Source of the DNA: QQUD01 sp039029915
Lineage (GTDB): Bacteria; Chloroflexota; Anaerolineae; Promineifilales; Promineifilaceae
Direction of reading: 5' to 3'
NCBI GenBank assembly: GCA_039029915.1
Contig: JBCCFD010000069.1
Coordinates: 1 to 24,145, forward strand
Length of the DNA stretch: 24,145 nt
Part shown: positions 15,158-23,221 of the stretch, piece by piece
Position numbering within the stretch: position 1 is the stretch's first letter
Layout of the letters: every line of letters starts with the position of its first letter
Position numbers and translations under genes: made by a program
Notes under the pieces: model-generated
What the model was told of the DNA's origin: nothing
Database searches by the model: none
The model's input: only the letters and a program-made list of their open reading frames with translations

Positions 15158-16894
15158 ATGCAAAAAATAATTATCCTCTTGCTCTCAACAACGCTCCTAA
15201 TGATTGGATGCAACGGCCGTTCCACCCCATCTCCACCCCTTACCCACGACAGCCTTGCCTATCAACAGCGCCTCCACGGCATGTGGCTGGGTTCCACTAT
15301 TGCGAACTGGACGGGGTTGGTCACCGAACGCGTTCGCCAAGAAGCCCCTTTTTACACAGACGAAGATTGGGGCACACTGCGCATTGCCGTTACGGAGTGG
15401 CAAGAGGACGAAAACATTGACTTTGTCTTCCAGGACCCTTGGTTTGCAGATGACGACACCGACATCGAGTACGCCTATTTGTATATGATGGACCAACATC
15501 AAACCCCTTACTTAAGCGCGGCCCAAATCGCGGAGGGGTGGGAGACTCATATCAATCGTAACATTTGGGTTTCAAATGATGCGGCGCGGGCATTGATGCG
15601 CCTCAATGCAGAGCCACCAGTGACCAGCATGCTGGCTGTCAATCCCAACTCGCTCATGATTGATGCGCAGCTAACCACCGAATTTTTTGGCGCGTTTGCC
15701 CCTGGCCTACCAGAAAAAGCGCTCGAACTTGCTGATTTGCCCATTCAGGTGACCGCCTCGGGCTATTCAGCTCACGCGGCCCAGTTTTATGTGGTGCTTT
15801 ATGCATTGGGTAGTCAAGTTGATCCCAATATGCCACCTGAGGAGCAGGTTGTTTGGCTTGTCGAAGAGGCGCGGAAATATATTCCGGATAGCTCAAAAAC
15901 AGCCGATATTGTGGATTTCGTACTGACTGACTTCAGCTCCAATCCAGATATCAACGATTGGGAACGAACGCGGGATCGCGTCTACGAACGATACCATCAC
16001 AATGCGGGCGACAATGGATTTGTTTATCGTGATTGGGTGGAATCTTCCGTTAATTTTGCCACGGGCCTCATTGCCCTACTATACGGTCAGGGTGATTACA
16101 AGCGCACTGTGCAAATTGGGACCCTTTCTGGCTGGGATTCGGATAATGGTACTTCGACAATGGGCGGTCTATTGGGTTTGATGATGGGGTATGATGCGTT
16201 AGTTGCTCAATTTCCTGACCGTGAGATTGCCGATCGATATCACAGTTGGCATACACGGGATGAGGTGCCAGATTATTTACCTGACGATGGGGAAGCTGAA
16301 GATACCTTCGCATTGATGGCAGAACGAATGATTCCGCTGGTAGAATCGGTCATTGTTGATGCAGGTGGTGAGGTGAACAACGGGGATTGGACGCTACCTG
16401 AAAGACCTTCTGCGGCTGTGATGCAAAACCCTACCCATCGTCTTTACTTAGCGAGTAACAATAATCAATTTGAAGCCACGGCCGTTTCTAGCACCCATTC
16501 AGAAAATACGGCCGTTCTTGTCGACGGCGTCGAATTTGACTTTTCAGGGCGTGAGATTTTTGTCCTGCCAACAACTTTTGAAGTCGATGGAGAGGAAACG
16601 GCCGTGACACTCGAAGTTTCCTATTCTCAGCCCGTAACTATTTCTACCATTCGGCTTGTTGAAGGACGCGGTGGGGGATTTGAGTCGGTTGATATTGAGC
16701 TCATGATCGATGGGGAGTGGGTCTCAGCCCGCTTGAACAGAGCCCAATCTTCTGAACTGAATCCTCGTGCAGGCTATCAACTGCTTGAGTTTGTTTTAGA
16801 GGAATCGCAACAAGCAGAAGGTTTTCGATTAGTCGGGTCAACAGTGGAAAATGGGTTTGATTTTGAACTTTTAGAATTGGATTCTTTTAACTAA
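15158..16894 (+). CDS. Exported lipoprotein of the ADP-ribosylglycohydrolase family with discoidin-like C-terminus
   Basis: A 578-residue protein starting MQKIIILLLSTTLLMIGC, a signal peptide with a lipobox ending at Cys18, so it is anchored outside the cytoplasmic membrane. The ARH-like domain shows WFADDDTDIEY (95-105) and GWDSDNGTSTMGGLLG (325-340), matching the motifs of its cytosolic neighbour, so the catalytic acidic residues are present. About residues 450-578 form a beta-rich module resembling F5/8 type C (discoidin) carbohydrate-binding domains. A TTG 33 bases upstream would extend the frame but lies in the palindrome and would disrupt the signal peptide, so ATG 15158 is used; no Shine-Dalgarno is visible. 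Three ACGGCCGT sites fall at 16478, 16508 and 16598. An extracellular ADP-ribosylglycohydrolase-like lipoprotein would trim a glycoside before import. Confidence 0.82.
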   Translation: MQKIIILLLSTTLLMIGCNGRSTPSPPLTHDSLAYQQRLHGMWLGSTIANWTGLVTERVRQEAPFYTDEDWGTLRIAVTEWQEDENIDFVFQDPWFADDDTDIEYAYLYMMDQHQTPYLSAAQIAEGWETHINRNIWVSNDAARALMRLNAEPPVTSMLAVNPNSLMIDAQLTTEFFGAFAPGLPEKALELADLPIQVTASGYSAHAAQFYVVLYALGSQVDPNMPPEEQVVWLVEEARKYIPDSSKTADIVDFVLTDFSSNPDINDWERTRDRVYERYHHNAGDNGFVYRDWVESSVNFATGLIALLYGQGDYKRTVQIGTLSGWDSDNGTSTMGGLLGLMMGYDALVAQFPDREIADRYHSWHTRDEVPDYLPDDGEAEDTFALMAERMIPLVESVIVDAGGEVNNGDWTLPERPSAAVMQNPTHRLYLASNNNQFEATAVSSTHSENTAVLVDGVEFDFSGREIFVLPTTFEVDGEETAVTLEVSYSQPVTISTIRLVEGRGGGFESVDIELMIDGEWVSARLNRAQSSELNPRAGYQLLEFVLEESQQAEGFRLVGSTVENGFDFELLELDSFN

Positions 16895-16899
16895 CCATA

Positions 16900-16930
16900 G
16901 ACCTGATGGGTTTTCAAAACCCGTCAGGTC
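16900..16930. repeat. 31-bp intergenic inverted repeat, GACC(C/T)GA family, copy 3
   Basis: GACCTGATGGGTTTT, one central C, then AAAACCCGTCAGGTC; one mismatch (a T where the palindrome needs C). Same length and layout as copy 1 at 1135-1165, differing by a few bases. It lies between the exported ADP-ribosylglycohydrolase gene and the kinase gene. Confidence 0.83.
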
Positions 16931-16944
16931 TCGTTTAAATTGCT

Positions 16945-17760
16945 ATGAAAATTATTTCCATCGGTGAAATCACCGTCGATAACTACTACAAACAAGACCA
17001 AACCTTTGTCGGTGGCATTTCGCTGAACTTTGCCGTCAACGCCAAACGATGCGGTGCCGAAACCGTTTCATTGGTAAGCTGTGTAGGCACCGATTCTGGT
17101 GGACAGTTGGTGTTGGAGACGTTGGCAAAGGAACAGGTTGATTATTCACATGTGGCGATGATTGAGGGAGAAACGGCCGTTTGTGGCATTGAGGTCTACG
17201 AAAACGGCGAGCGTGTCTTTCCAGAAGGTACTTACCATCTTAATGTCCTTGACCAATTACGCTTAACGAACGAGATTGCAGACTTTATTTTGCAACACGA
17301 CATTTTAGTGACTCTTTTTTATAGCGTGTGGCCACAAGATATGACGACGCAGCTGATGATGCTCACCGAAGGGAAGCTCAAGCGGGTGATGGATTTTGGT
17401 GATTGGTCAGATGGGAATTTTAAAGAAGTGGCGCTTCCTTTTATTGAATCGATTGACCTCGCTTTTTTGAGCGGGGATGAACAAACGATTGAGCAAATAC
17501 GCCCCATCGCTGCGCGAGTTGAGGGACTTATTGTGGTGACATTGGGTTCAGGTGGCAGCTGTGCCATTCAAAAAGGAAGGATGTGGCGGCAAACGGCCGT
17601 TTCTGTGTTAAAAGTCGTTGACACCACCGGCTGTGGTGATGGGTTTCAAGCCGCATTTACCGTAAACTACTTTCGCCATGGCGATATAAAACAAGCATTA
17701 GAAGCAGGTGCCAAACATGCTTCAAAAATCATCAATCACTATGGGGCATTTACACAGTAA
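16945..17760 (+). CDS. PfkB-family kinase resembling fructoselysine 6-kinase
   Basis: A 271-residue PfkB-family kinase, shorter than ribokinase and close to the roughly 260 residues of E. coli FrlD. It shares with FrlD, as I recall that sequence, the VGG-xx-NFAV-xx-KRCG sugar-binding start (22-37), VDYSHV (65-70), an aspartate-rich DFGDWSDG (150-157), VVTLGSGGSCA (197-207), and an ending SKIINHYGAF. The signature DTTGCGDGFQA (226-236) contains the catalytic Asp232, with Cys replacing the usual Ala in the anion-hole loop. It should phosphorylate a sugar or sugar conjugate, possibly an Amadori-type fructosamine. No FrlB deglycase is seen. The ATG lacks a clear Shine-Dalgarno and follows inverted repeat 16900-16930. 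The PfkB assignment is firm; the FrlD-like specificity is tentative. Confidence 0.85.
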   Translation: MKIISIGEITVDNYYKQDQTFVGGISLNFAVNAKRCGAETVSLVSCVGTDSGGQLVLETLAKEQVDYSHVAMIEGETAVCGIEVYENGERVFPEGTYHLNVLDQLRLTNEIADFILQHDILVTLFYSVWPQDMTTQLMMLTEGKLKRVMDFGDWSDGNFKEVALPFIESIDLAFLSGDEQTIEQIRPIAARVEGLIVVTLGSGGSCAIQKGRMWRQTAVSVLKVVDTTGCGDGFQAAFTVNYFRHGDIKQALEAGAKHASKIINHYGAFTQ

Positions 17761-17770
17761 ACAGTTAAGT

Positions 17771-17874
17771 GTTCCGAAGTTTCTAGATAGAAACCCTTGT
17801 TAGAAAAAAGCTTCGGAACCTCGAGGAAACGAAGTTTGTAGCCATCGTTTTTTTCAAAGCAGGAACTTCGTTTC
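17771..17874. repeat. Two tandem stem-loops with CGAAGTTT arms
   Basis: Stem 1: GTTCCGAAG (17771-17779) with CTTCGGAAC (17811-17819). Stem 2: GAAACGAAGTT (17826-17836) with AACTTCGTTTC (17864-17874). The ascending arms are similar to each other (CCGAAGTTTCTAG versus ACGAAGTTTGTAG), which suggests a duplicated repeat. They fill the spacer between the kinase and the exporter operon and may terminate the first or begin the leader of the second. Confidence 0.75.
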
Positions 17875-17888
17875 ACTTAATCAGCATC

Positions 17889-17938
17889 CTCTGGGAGGTT
17901 TAGTAAATGATGATGGCTCTAAATTAAACCTCCCGGAG
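17889..17938 (+). promoter_or_regulatory. Leader hairpin sequestering the ribosome binding site of the adaptor gene
   Basis: CTCTGGGAGGTTTA (17889-17902) pairs with TAAACCTCCCGGAG (17925-17938), 14 bases with one G-U pair in RNA. The GGAG at 17935-17938, the only Shine-Dalgarno candidate for ATG 17943, is inside the descending arm. This would hide the site when folded and could give translational control of the exporter operon. No riboswitch class is recognised. Confidence 0.65.
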
Positions 17939-17942
17939 AATT

Positions 17943-19385
17943 ATGACAAAGAACAACCTTATGTTTCGGAAACTCTTCTTTTTACCACTTCTCATACTTC
18001 TTATCGGTTGTGCTTTACAGCCCGTCACCGATCCTCGCCAGCCCAGCCCTGACAACGAACCAACGGCCGTTCCCACCGCCGCCACTATCGAAAAGCCAAC
18101 CTATACCGTCGAAACGGGGAGCGTTGTGTCAGAAAAAATATTGTCTGGCCGAGTCGTTCCACAACAGCAAACGCCGCTCGAATTTAAAACCTCAGGTCGC
18201 GTAACTGAGGTGCTTGTAAAGCGAGATGATGTCGTTGCTGAAGGGGATATGCTCATTCGGCTCGATACAGAGGACCTTGAGCAAGCACTTGCCTTTGCTG
18301 AAACGAATTTAGGTTTGGCCCAAGGTCAACTAGAAGAGGTGCAAAACGCCATTGCCAACCAGCTTTTTCTAGCTGAAATCGATCGCGATATAATTCAACT
18401 CCGTCTCGACTTTGCGATTGAACAAGCTGGCTCTGACAGTGCAAACAGCAACTTGACATCAATCAATGTGCAGATTGCTCAGGCTCAGCGTTTTGTCAAT
18501 GATGCCCAGGAGGCTTTTGATAAGGCACACGACCCTGGTCGTGATTGGGAACTTGAAGATCCCTGGCGCGCAGATTTTCTCATAGAAGAGCGGCGGGCTA
18601 CAGAACGGGGACTGATTGAAGCACGGGAATATTTGTCAGTAGCTTATGCGCAATACAACATTTCGGTAGCTGGTATTGACGTGGTTTCCGCTGAAGAAAA
18701 ACTGCAAATTGATTTGCTGACCCTCGATTTAAAACGTGCCCAATTTGCCGTTGATCAGCTTACCAACAGCGTTGATCCTGCCTTGGAAGCCCAAATTGCA
18801 CAAGCCCAACTTGAAGTGGACCAGCTACGGGCAGAAATTGAAAAATCGACCCTCATCGCCTCAACGAGCGGCACAATCCTTTCCATTACGCCAAAGGTTG
18901 GCGACGTCGTCATCGAAAATGAAACGGTTGCCATTATTGCTGATCTTTCTTCGGTTGAGGTCAATGCCATCACGCCGGGGTGCGACTTGGCAGAGCTGGC
19001 GGAAGGGATGAGCGTGACGCTGTTACGCAACAATCAAATTGGCGACCCCGTTTTGCTAACAATTTATGAAATGCCAGCCCCCTTTGGCTCGGCTGAGCAA
19101 CCGGCTGATGGCAGCTGTCCCGTTCGCATTTCGTTTGACAATGAGGCGGAATCAGCAGAGTTTGAAGCAGGGGATCGGGTAACGATGAATGCCCAGCTTG
19201 ATGAGCGACAAGAGGTGCTGTGGTTGCCTCCAGCGGCGGTGCGAGAATTTAACGGCCGTTCTTTCGTCGTCATCCAAGACGGTGCCACCCAAAAGCGTAT
19301 CGACATCACCATTGGCTTACAAAACAACCAGCGGATTGAAATCGAATCTGGCCTTGAAGAGGGGCAGGTTGTGATTGGGCCATAA
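17943..19385 (+). CDS. MacA-like periplasmic adaptor lipoprotein (membrane fusion protein)
   Basis: A 480-residue adaptor of the HlyD/MacA class. The signal peptide ends with lipobox L20-I21-G22-C23. A proline- and threonine-rich linker follows, then a split lipoyl/barrel-sandwich domain with GRVTEVLVKRDDVVAEGDML (85-104) on one side and STSGTILSITPKVGDVV on the other. A long Glu/Gln/Ala-rich coiled-coil hairpin (about 112-300) lies between them. A beta-barrel and membrane-proximal region completes it. It should connect the FtsX-type permease to the outside; in a monoderm-like envelope it would stand on the outer face. ATG 17943 is supported by GGAG 4 bases upstream, inside a hairpin. It is followed after 4 bases by the permease, then two ATPases: a MacA-MacB-like operon. 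Confidence 0.92.
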   Translation: MTKNNLMFRKLFFLPLLILLIGCALQPVTDPRQPSPDNEPTAVPTAATIEKPTYTVETGSVVSEKILSGRVVPQQQTPLEFKTSGRVTEVLVKRDDVVAEGDMLIRLDTEDLEQALAFAETNLGLAQGQLEEVQNAIANQLFLAEIDRDIIQLRLDFAIEQAGSDSANSNLTSINVQIAQAQRFVNDAQEAFDKAHDPGRDWELEDPWRADFLIEERRATERGLIEAREYLSVAYAQYNISVAGIDVVSAEEKLQIDLLTLDLKRAQFAVDQLTNSVDPALEAQIAQAQLEVDQLRAEIEKSTLIASTSGTILSITPKVGDVVIENETVAIIADLSSVEVNAITPGCDLAELAEGMSVTLLRNNQIGDPVLLTIYEMPAPFGSAEQPADGSCPVRISFDNEAESAEFEAGDRVTMNAQLDERQEVLWLPPAAVREFNGRSFVVIQDGATQKRIDITIGLQNNQRIEIESGLEEGQVVIGP

Positions 19386-19389
19386 CTTT

Positions 19390-22221
19390 ATGAAACCAAT
19401 CCTCCAAATCTTCGCCATCTTCCAGCTGACCCTCAAACGATTGTGGGCTCAGCTTGGCATGACATTAGCCACCACCTTTGGTTTAACCATGGCGGTTGCC
19501 TTGCTCATGACCGTTCCCCTTTATGCTGATGCTGTGAACTTCCGCATTTTAGAAGATCGGCTCTCGGCATTGGATGATCAGCGGCGCCCACCTTGGGCAT
19601 TTCTTTATAACTACATCGGGTCTTGGCACGGCTCAATTCAGTGGGAAGATATTCAAGAGGTCAACAGCTACCTTCTCAACGAGGCAGATGAGGTTTTAAA
19701 TTTGCCGCTTGAATTTGCCATTCGTCATCTCGAAACACCCAACTATCAGTTATTTCCTACAGACAGCGTTGAGTACAACAACCTTAGCGCGTTGGGGTTT
19801 GGGGGCTTTGCGACTACAACCGGCATTGAAGACAACATTCAAATCATCGAAGGGGCCTTTCCGACCTCCTCCACCAGCGAACCGATTGAGGTTTTGATCA
19901 CCCTCCCCTTTGCCGAGCAGGTAGGCTGGCAGGTGGGTGAGGAGTACATCGCCCTCAATCATAAAGTCAAAGACCGTCAAGAGACGTTCCGCATTCGAGT
20001 TGTTGGTATTTGGATTCCCGTTGATGAGGCTGCCCCATTTTGGTTTTACAGTCCGAGTGCTTTCAATGAACTCCTAATCGTCCACGAAGAGACATTCGTC
20101 AACGTCATCTCTCCAGCCGTTCAAAATGAAATTGATTTAGCCCTGTGGTATTTGGTGATGGATGGTCGGCAGGTTGATACCAACAATGTCGATGGTTTAG
20201 TGGTGAGAGCGCGACGAATTGAGCAGGAAATCGACAATCTGTTGCCCAATACGGCCGAATTTATCTCACCAACCACGCAACTGCAGGGATACCGTCAAGC
20301 GGTCGCCGAACTCGCCATTTTGCTGTTCACCTTTGATGTGCCGCCGATTTGGCTGGTGCTTTCCTTCATTGGGCTGGTTGTCGGATTAGCGGTGAATCAG
20401 CAGAAAAATGAAATCGCCGTTTTGCGTAGTCGAGGGGGCACACCTTCTCAGGTCATTAGCATGGCCCTGTTAGAAGGGCTCTTTTTGGGCGTGATCGCGT
20501 TTGTTCTTGGCACCTTTTTGGCAATTGGCTTGACGCAGTTGATGGCGCGGTCACGCAGTTTTCTCGATTTTTCAGACACTACCGTTGTGCGCGTCGCCCT
20601 CACCCAAGCTGGCTTGATTGCCGGTGGGGTAGCCATTGGTCTCGCTTTGATTGCCCGAATTACGCCGGTCATTGCAGCATCCAAGCATACGATTATTACC
20701 TTTAAGCAAGAGCAGGCTCGATCTTTGGTTCAGCCTTGGTGGCAACGGGCTTGGCTCGACTTACTGTTGGTTGGCATTGTGGGGTATGGCTTTTATCTTT
20801 TGCGTCAACAGGGGACAATTGCAGTGATTGCTGCAGATGAATCAGTCGCCAATCCATTCCAAAATCCGCTACTTATTTTACTCCCAGCCCTCGCTATTTT
20901 TGCGCTGACGCTCTTTTTTCTACGTATTTTGCCGTGGTTGATGCGAGGGTTGGGCTGGTTGCTCACCAATAGTGACAGCATTAGCCTGCTCCAAGCGGTG
21001 CGGTATCTGGCGCGGACCCCCAATCATTATCGCACGCCGCTGGGCTTGCTCATTTTGACGGTTAGCTTGGCCCTTTTCACTGCCTCTCTTGCCCGAACGG
21101 TAGATTTGCAACTTTATGATGAAAACTTTTATCAAATTGGGGCAGAGCTCAATTTAGCCACCTTCCCACCTCCACCGCCAGCTTTTGGGGCAAGCAGTGA
21201 GCCGCAAAGTACGTTTACATTTTTACCTGCTTCCGAATATGAAACGATTCCGGGTATTAATAGGGCGACGCGTGTGGGCCAATATGAGATGCGCAGTCAG
21301 GTCAACGGCCGTGCCGTGCGCGGCACATTTATTGGCGTTGATCACGCAGATTTTCGAGACGTCGCCTACTGGCGCTGGGACTTTTCTCGCTATCGGCTAG
21401 GGACGCTGATGAATGCGCTCGGGAATCATTTAGAGGGGATTTTGGTGCCTGAATCGCTGATTGAAGGGAGCACAATTGTGGTGGGTGACACCTTGCGCTA
21501 TTCCGTTATTTTGGATGGAACGGCCGTTGAGTTCGACGGCGTCATCGTCGGCACATTCGACTACTTCCCTACATGGACACCTTCTCCTAACGACATATTG
21601 CTCGTTGGCAATTTGAACACCATCTTTGAAAAAGCGGGGGGTGAATTCCCCTACCGCGTTTGGGCGAAAACGGATGGTGTGCTAGAAGAAAGAGCTTTTC
21701 GACAAGAACTCTTTGAGCGCCAGCTGGCCAACTCCACTTGGCGACAGCCCAGACCGCTTGTAGCAAACGCCCAAGCCCAACCAGAGCGGCAAGGGCTGTT
21801 TGGCATTCTATCCGTGGGTTTTATTGCTTCCGCTTTGCTGACTGTTTTAGGCTTCTTTTTATACACCCTTTTCTCCTTCCGACGGCGGTCTGTGGAGATG
21901 GGGATATTGCGCGCGGTTGGCCTGTCGCGGGGTGAAATGAGCGTCATGGTGGCGTGGGAGCTATTCCTGCTCATCATTTCAGGGCTGTTGATTGGCACGC
22001 TGTTAGGCGTAGGCGTCAGTCAGCAGTTTATTCCCTTTTTGCAGGTCAGTGCCAATATCAATGAGGTCGCTCCGCCGTATCTCGTCGAGATTGCGTGGGA
22101 CGCCATCACGCAAGTGTACATTTTGTTTGGACTCCTCTTTGTCTTTGCTTTGGCGGCGTTGATGTGGCGTTTGGTTAATCTCAAAGTGTTTGAATCGATC
22201 AAGATGGGGGAGACGGTATAG
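19390..22221 (+). CDS. Large FtsX/MacB-type ABC permease
   Basis: A 943-residue membrane protein with an N-terminal transmembrane segment near residues 15-40, a long extracytoplasmic domain, an FtsX-like domain near 315-430 (IGLVVGLAVNQQKNEIAVLR, then LRSRGGTPSQV), further membrane segments around 455-575, a second large extracytoplasmic domain, and a C-terminal FtsX domain near 800-935 (SFRRRSVEMGILRAVGLSRG). The duplicated FtsX layout is typical of mechanotransmitting or lipoprotein/peptide-exporting permeases. Start ATG 19390, 4 bases after the adaptor stop, is preferred over an upstream TTG within that gene. It should use the two ATPases downstream. The transported substrate is unknown: candidates are macrolide-like drugs, peptides or lipids. 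Confidence 0.92.
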   Translation: MKPILQIFAIFQLTLKRLWAQLGMTLATTFGLTMAVALLMTVPLYADAVNFRILEDRLSALDDQRRPPWAFLYNYIGSWHGSIQWEDIQEVNSYLLNEADEVLNLPLEFAIRHLETPNYQLFPTDSVEYNNLSALGFGGFATTTGIEDNIQIIEGAFPTSSTSEPIEVLITLPFAEQVGWQVGEEYIALNHKVKDRQETFRIRVVGIWIPVDEAAPFWFYSPSAFNELLIVHEETFVNVISPAVQNEIDLALWYLVMDGRQVDTNNVDGLVVRARRIEQEIDNLLPNTAEFISPTTQLQGYRQAVAELAILLFTFDVPPIWLVLSFIGLVVGLAVNQQKNEIAVLRSRGGTPSQVISMALLEGLFLGVIAFVLGTFLAIGLTQLMARSRSFLDFSDTTVVRVALTQAGLIAGGVAIGLALIARITPVIAASKHTIITFKQEQARSLVQPWWQRAWLDLLLVGIVGYGFYLLRQQGTIAVIAADESVANPFQNPLLILLPALAIFALTLFFLRILPWLMRGLGWLLTNSDSISLLQAVRYLARTPNHYRTPLGLLILTVSLALFTASLARTVDLQLYDENFYQIGAELNLATFPPPPPAFGASSEPQSTFTFLPASEYETIPGINRATRVGQYEMRSQVNGRAVRGTFIGVDHADFRDVAYWRWDFSRYRLGTLMNALGNHLEGILVPESLIEGSTIVVGDTLRYSVILDGTAVEFDGVIVGTFDYFPTWTPSPNDILLVGNLNTIFEKAGGEFPYRVWAKTDGVLEERAFRQELFERQLANSTWRQPRPLVANAQAQPERQGLFGILSVGFIASALLTVLGFFLYTLFSFRRRSVEMGILRAVGLSRGEMSVMVAWELFLLIISGLLIGTLLGVGVSQQFIPFLQVSANINEVAPPYLVEIAWDAITQVYILFGLLFVFALAALMWRLVNLKVFESIKMGETV

Positions 22222-22222
22222 C

Positions 22223-23221
22223 ATGGCTGAGCCGCTTATTGTTTGTGACAATCTCGTCAAAATTTACCAGACGGGCGAAATCGAAGTGCTGGCTCTGCAG
22301 GGGCTTGAGCTTACGATTAACAAAGGAGAGATGGTGGGTATCGTTGGCGCCAGCGGAAGCGGCAAGACGACCTTGCTCAACGTGCTCGGTGGGTTGGTAC
22401 GGCCGTCTGCTGGGCAAGTCATCGTTAATAATCATAATTTGCTCAAGCTCTCGGATCGCGCCCTGAATCGATATCGGCGCAACGAAGTTGGATTTGTGTG
22501 GCAGCAGGGGGTACGTAATTTGATTCCGTATTTAACGGCCGTTGAAAACGTTCGCTTTCCGATGACGATTGCGGGCTTTTTAGGCAAACAGGCGCGTGAA
22601 CGGGCCAACTATCTCTTGGAAATGGTGCAGTTGGGTGATCGAAAAGACCATTATCTTCCGGCACTCTCAGGGGGTGAGCAACAGCGCGTTGCGATTGCGG
22701 TAGCGCTCGCCAACACGCCTTCCCTCCTTCTGGCTGACGAACCCACGGGGGAGCTTGATTCTGTCACAGCCCAAACGGTGTATGACGCGCTCAAACAGCT
22801 TAACCAAGAGTTAGGCTTGACCACCATCATTGTCAGCCATGACCCACACGTGGCGCGTCAGGTTGATCGGGTCGTCTCTATTCGGGATGGTAAAACGTCG
22901 AGTGAAACGGTGCGTGTTAAGCAAACTGAGCAATCTGATGAGTCTCAGGATACGGATGAGCAGTTTGAGGAACTGACCGTTTTGGATTCGGCAGGGCGGT
23001 TGCAGCTGCCGAAGGCATACCGCGAAGCATTAGCCATTGAGGACCGTGTCAGGTTGGAACTCATTGATGACAAAGTGGTGATTAGTCCAGTTGAGAAAGC
23101 AGAAACGGATGGTCAGGTGGCAGATGAGGATGGTGTGGAGGAAACGGCCGTTTCCCCTGAACGCGGGCTTGCCCGCTGGCTCCCTTGGCGACGACGACAG
23201 CAAGGGGGTGATGAATCATGA
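22223..23221 (+). CDS. MacB/LolD-type ABC ATPase with C-terminal AbrB-like domain
   Basis: A 332-residue ATPase, about 100 residues longer than the usual 220-240. The ATPase core has Walker A GASGSGKTT (42-50), a Q-loop glutamine near 94-95, signature LSGGEQQ (148-154), Walker B LLLADEP (168-174), D-loop GELDS and switch His206. After an acidic linker, residues 251-290 read LTVLDSAGRLQLPKAYREAL and then AIEDRVRLELIDDKVVIS. This matches the AbrB/SpoVT swapped-hairpin pattern (xxDxxGRxxLPxxxRxxLxIxxxDxVxL). Such a fusion is unusual. A basic tail RWLPWRRRQQ ends the protein. ATG 22223 is one base after the permease stop, with GGGGGAG upstream. The stop overlaps the next gene (ATGA). Confidence 0.93.
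   Translation: MAEPLIVCDNLVKIYQTGEIEVLALQGLELTINKGEMVGIVGASGSGKTTLLNVLGGLVRPSAGQVIVNNHNLLKLSDRALNRYRRNEVGFVWQQGVRNLIPYLTAVENVRFPMTIAGFLGKQARERANYLLEMVQLGDRKDHYLPALSGGEQQRVAIAVALANTPSLLLADEPTGELDSVTAQTVYDALKQLNQELGLTTIIVSHDPHVARQVDRVVSIRDGKTSSETVRVKQTEQSDESQDTDEQFEELTVLDSAGRLQLPKAYREALAIEDRVRLELIDDKVVISPVEKAETDGQVADEDGVEETAVSPERGLARWLPWRRRQQGGDES

Larger units (their letters stand above)
3181..23151. repeat. Dispersed palindromic octamer ACGGCCGT, 25 exact copies
   Basis: Exact copies start at 3181, 3289, 3778, 4804, 5939, 6882, 7446, 8206, 11151, 13055, 14603, 15017, 15213, 16478, 16508, 16598, 17173, 17593, 18063, 19252, 21305, 21520, 22399, 22535 and 23144. Equal base use predicts about 0.4. 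All but 8206 lie in genes, read as Thr-Ala-Val (14), Arg-Pro (6) or Gly-Arg (4). Most are preceded by A. One-off variants occur at 807, 1361, 12156 and 20251. Confidence 0.95.
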
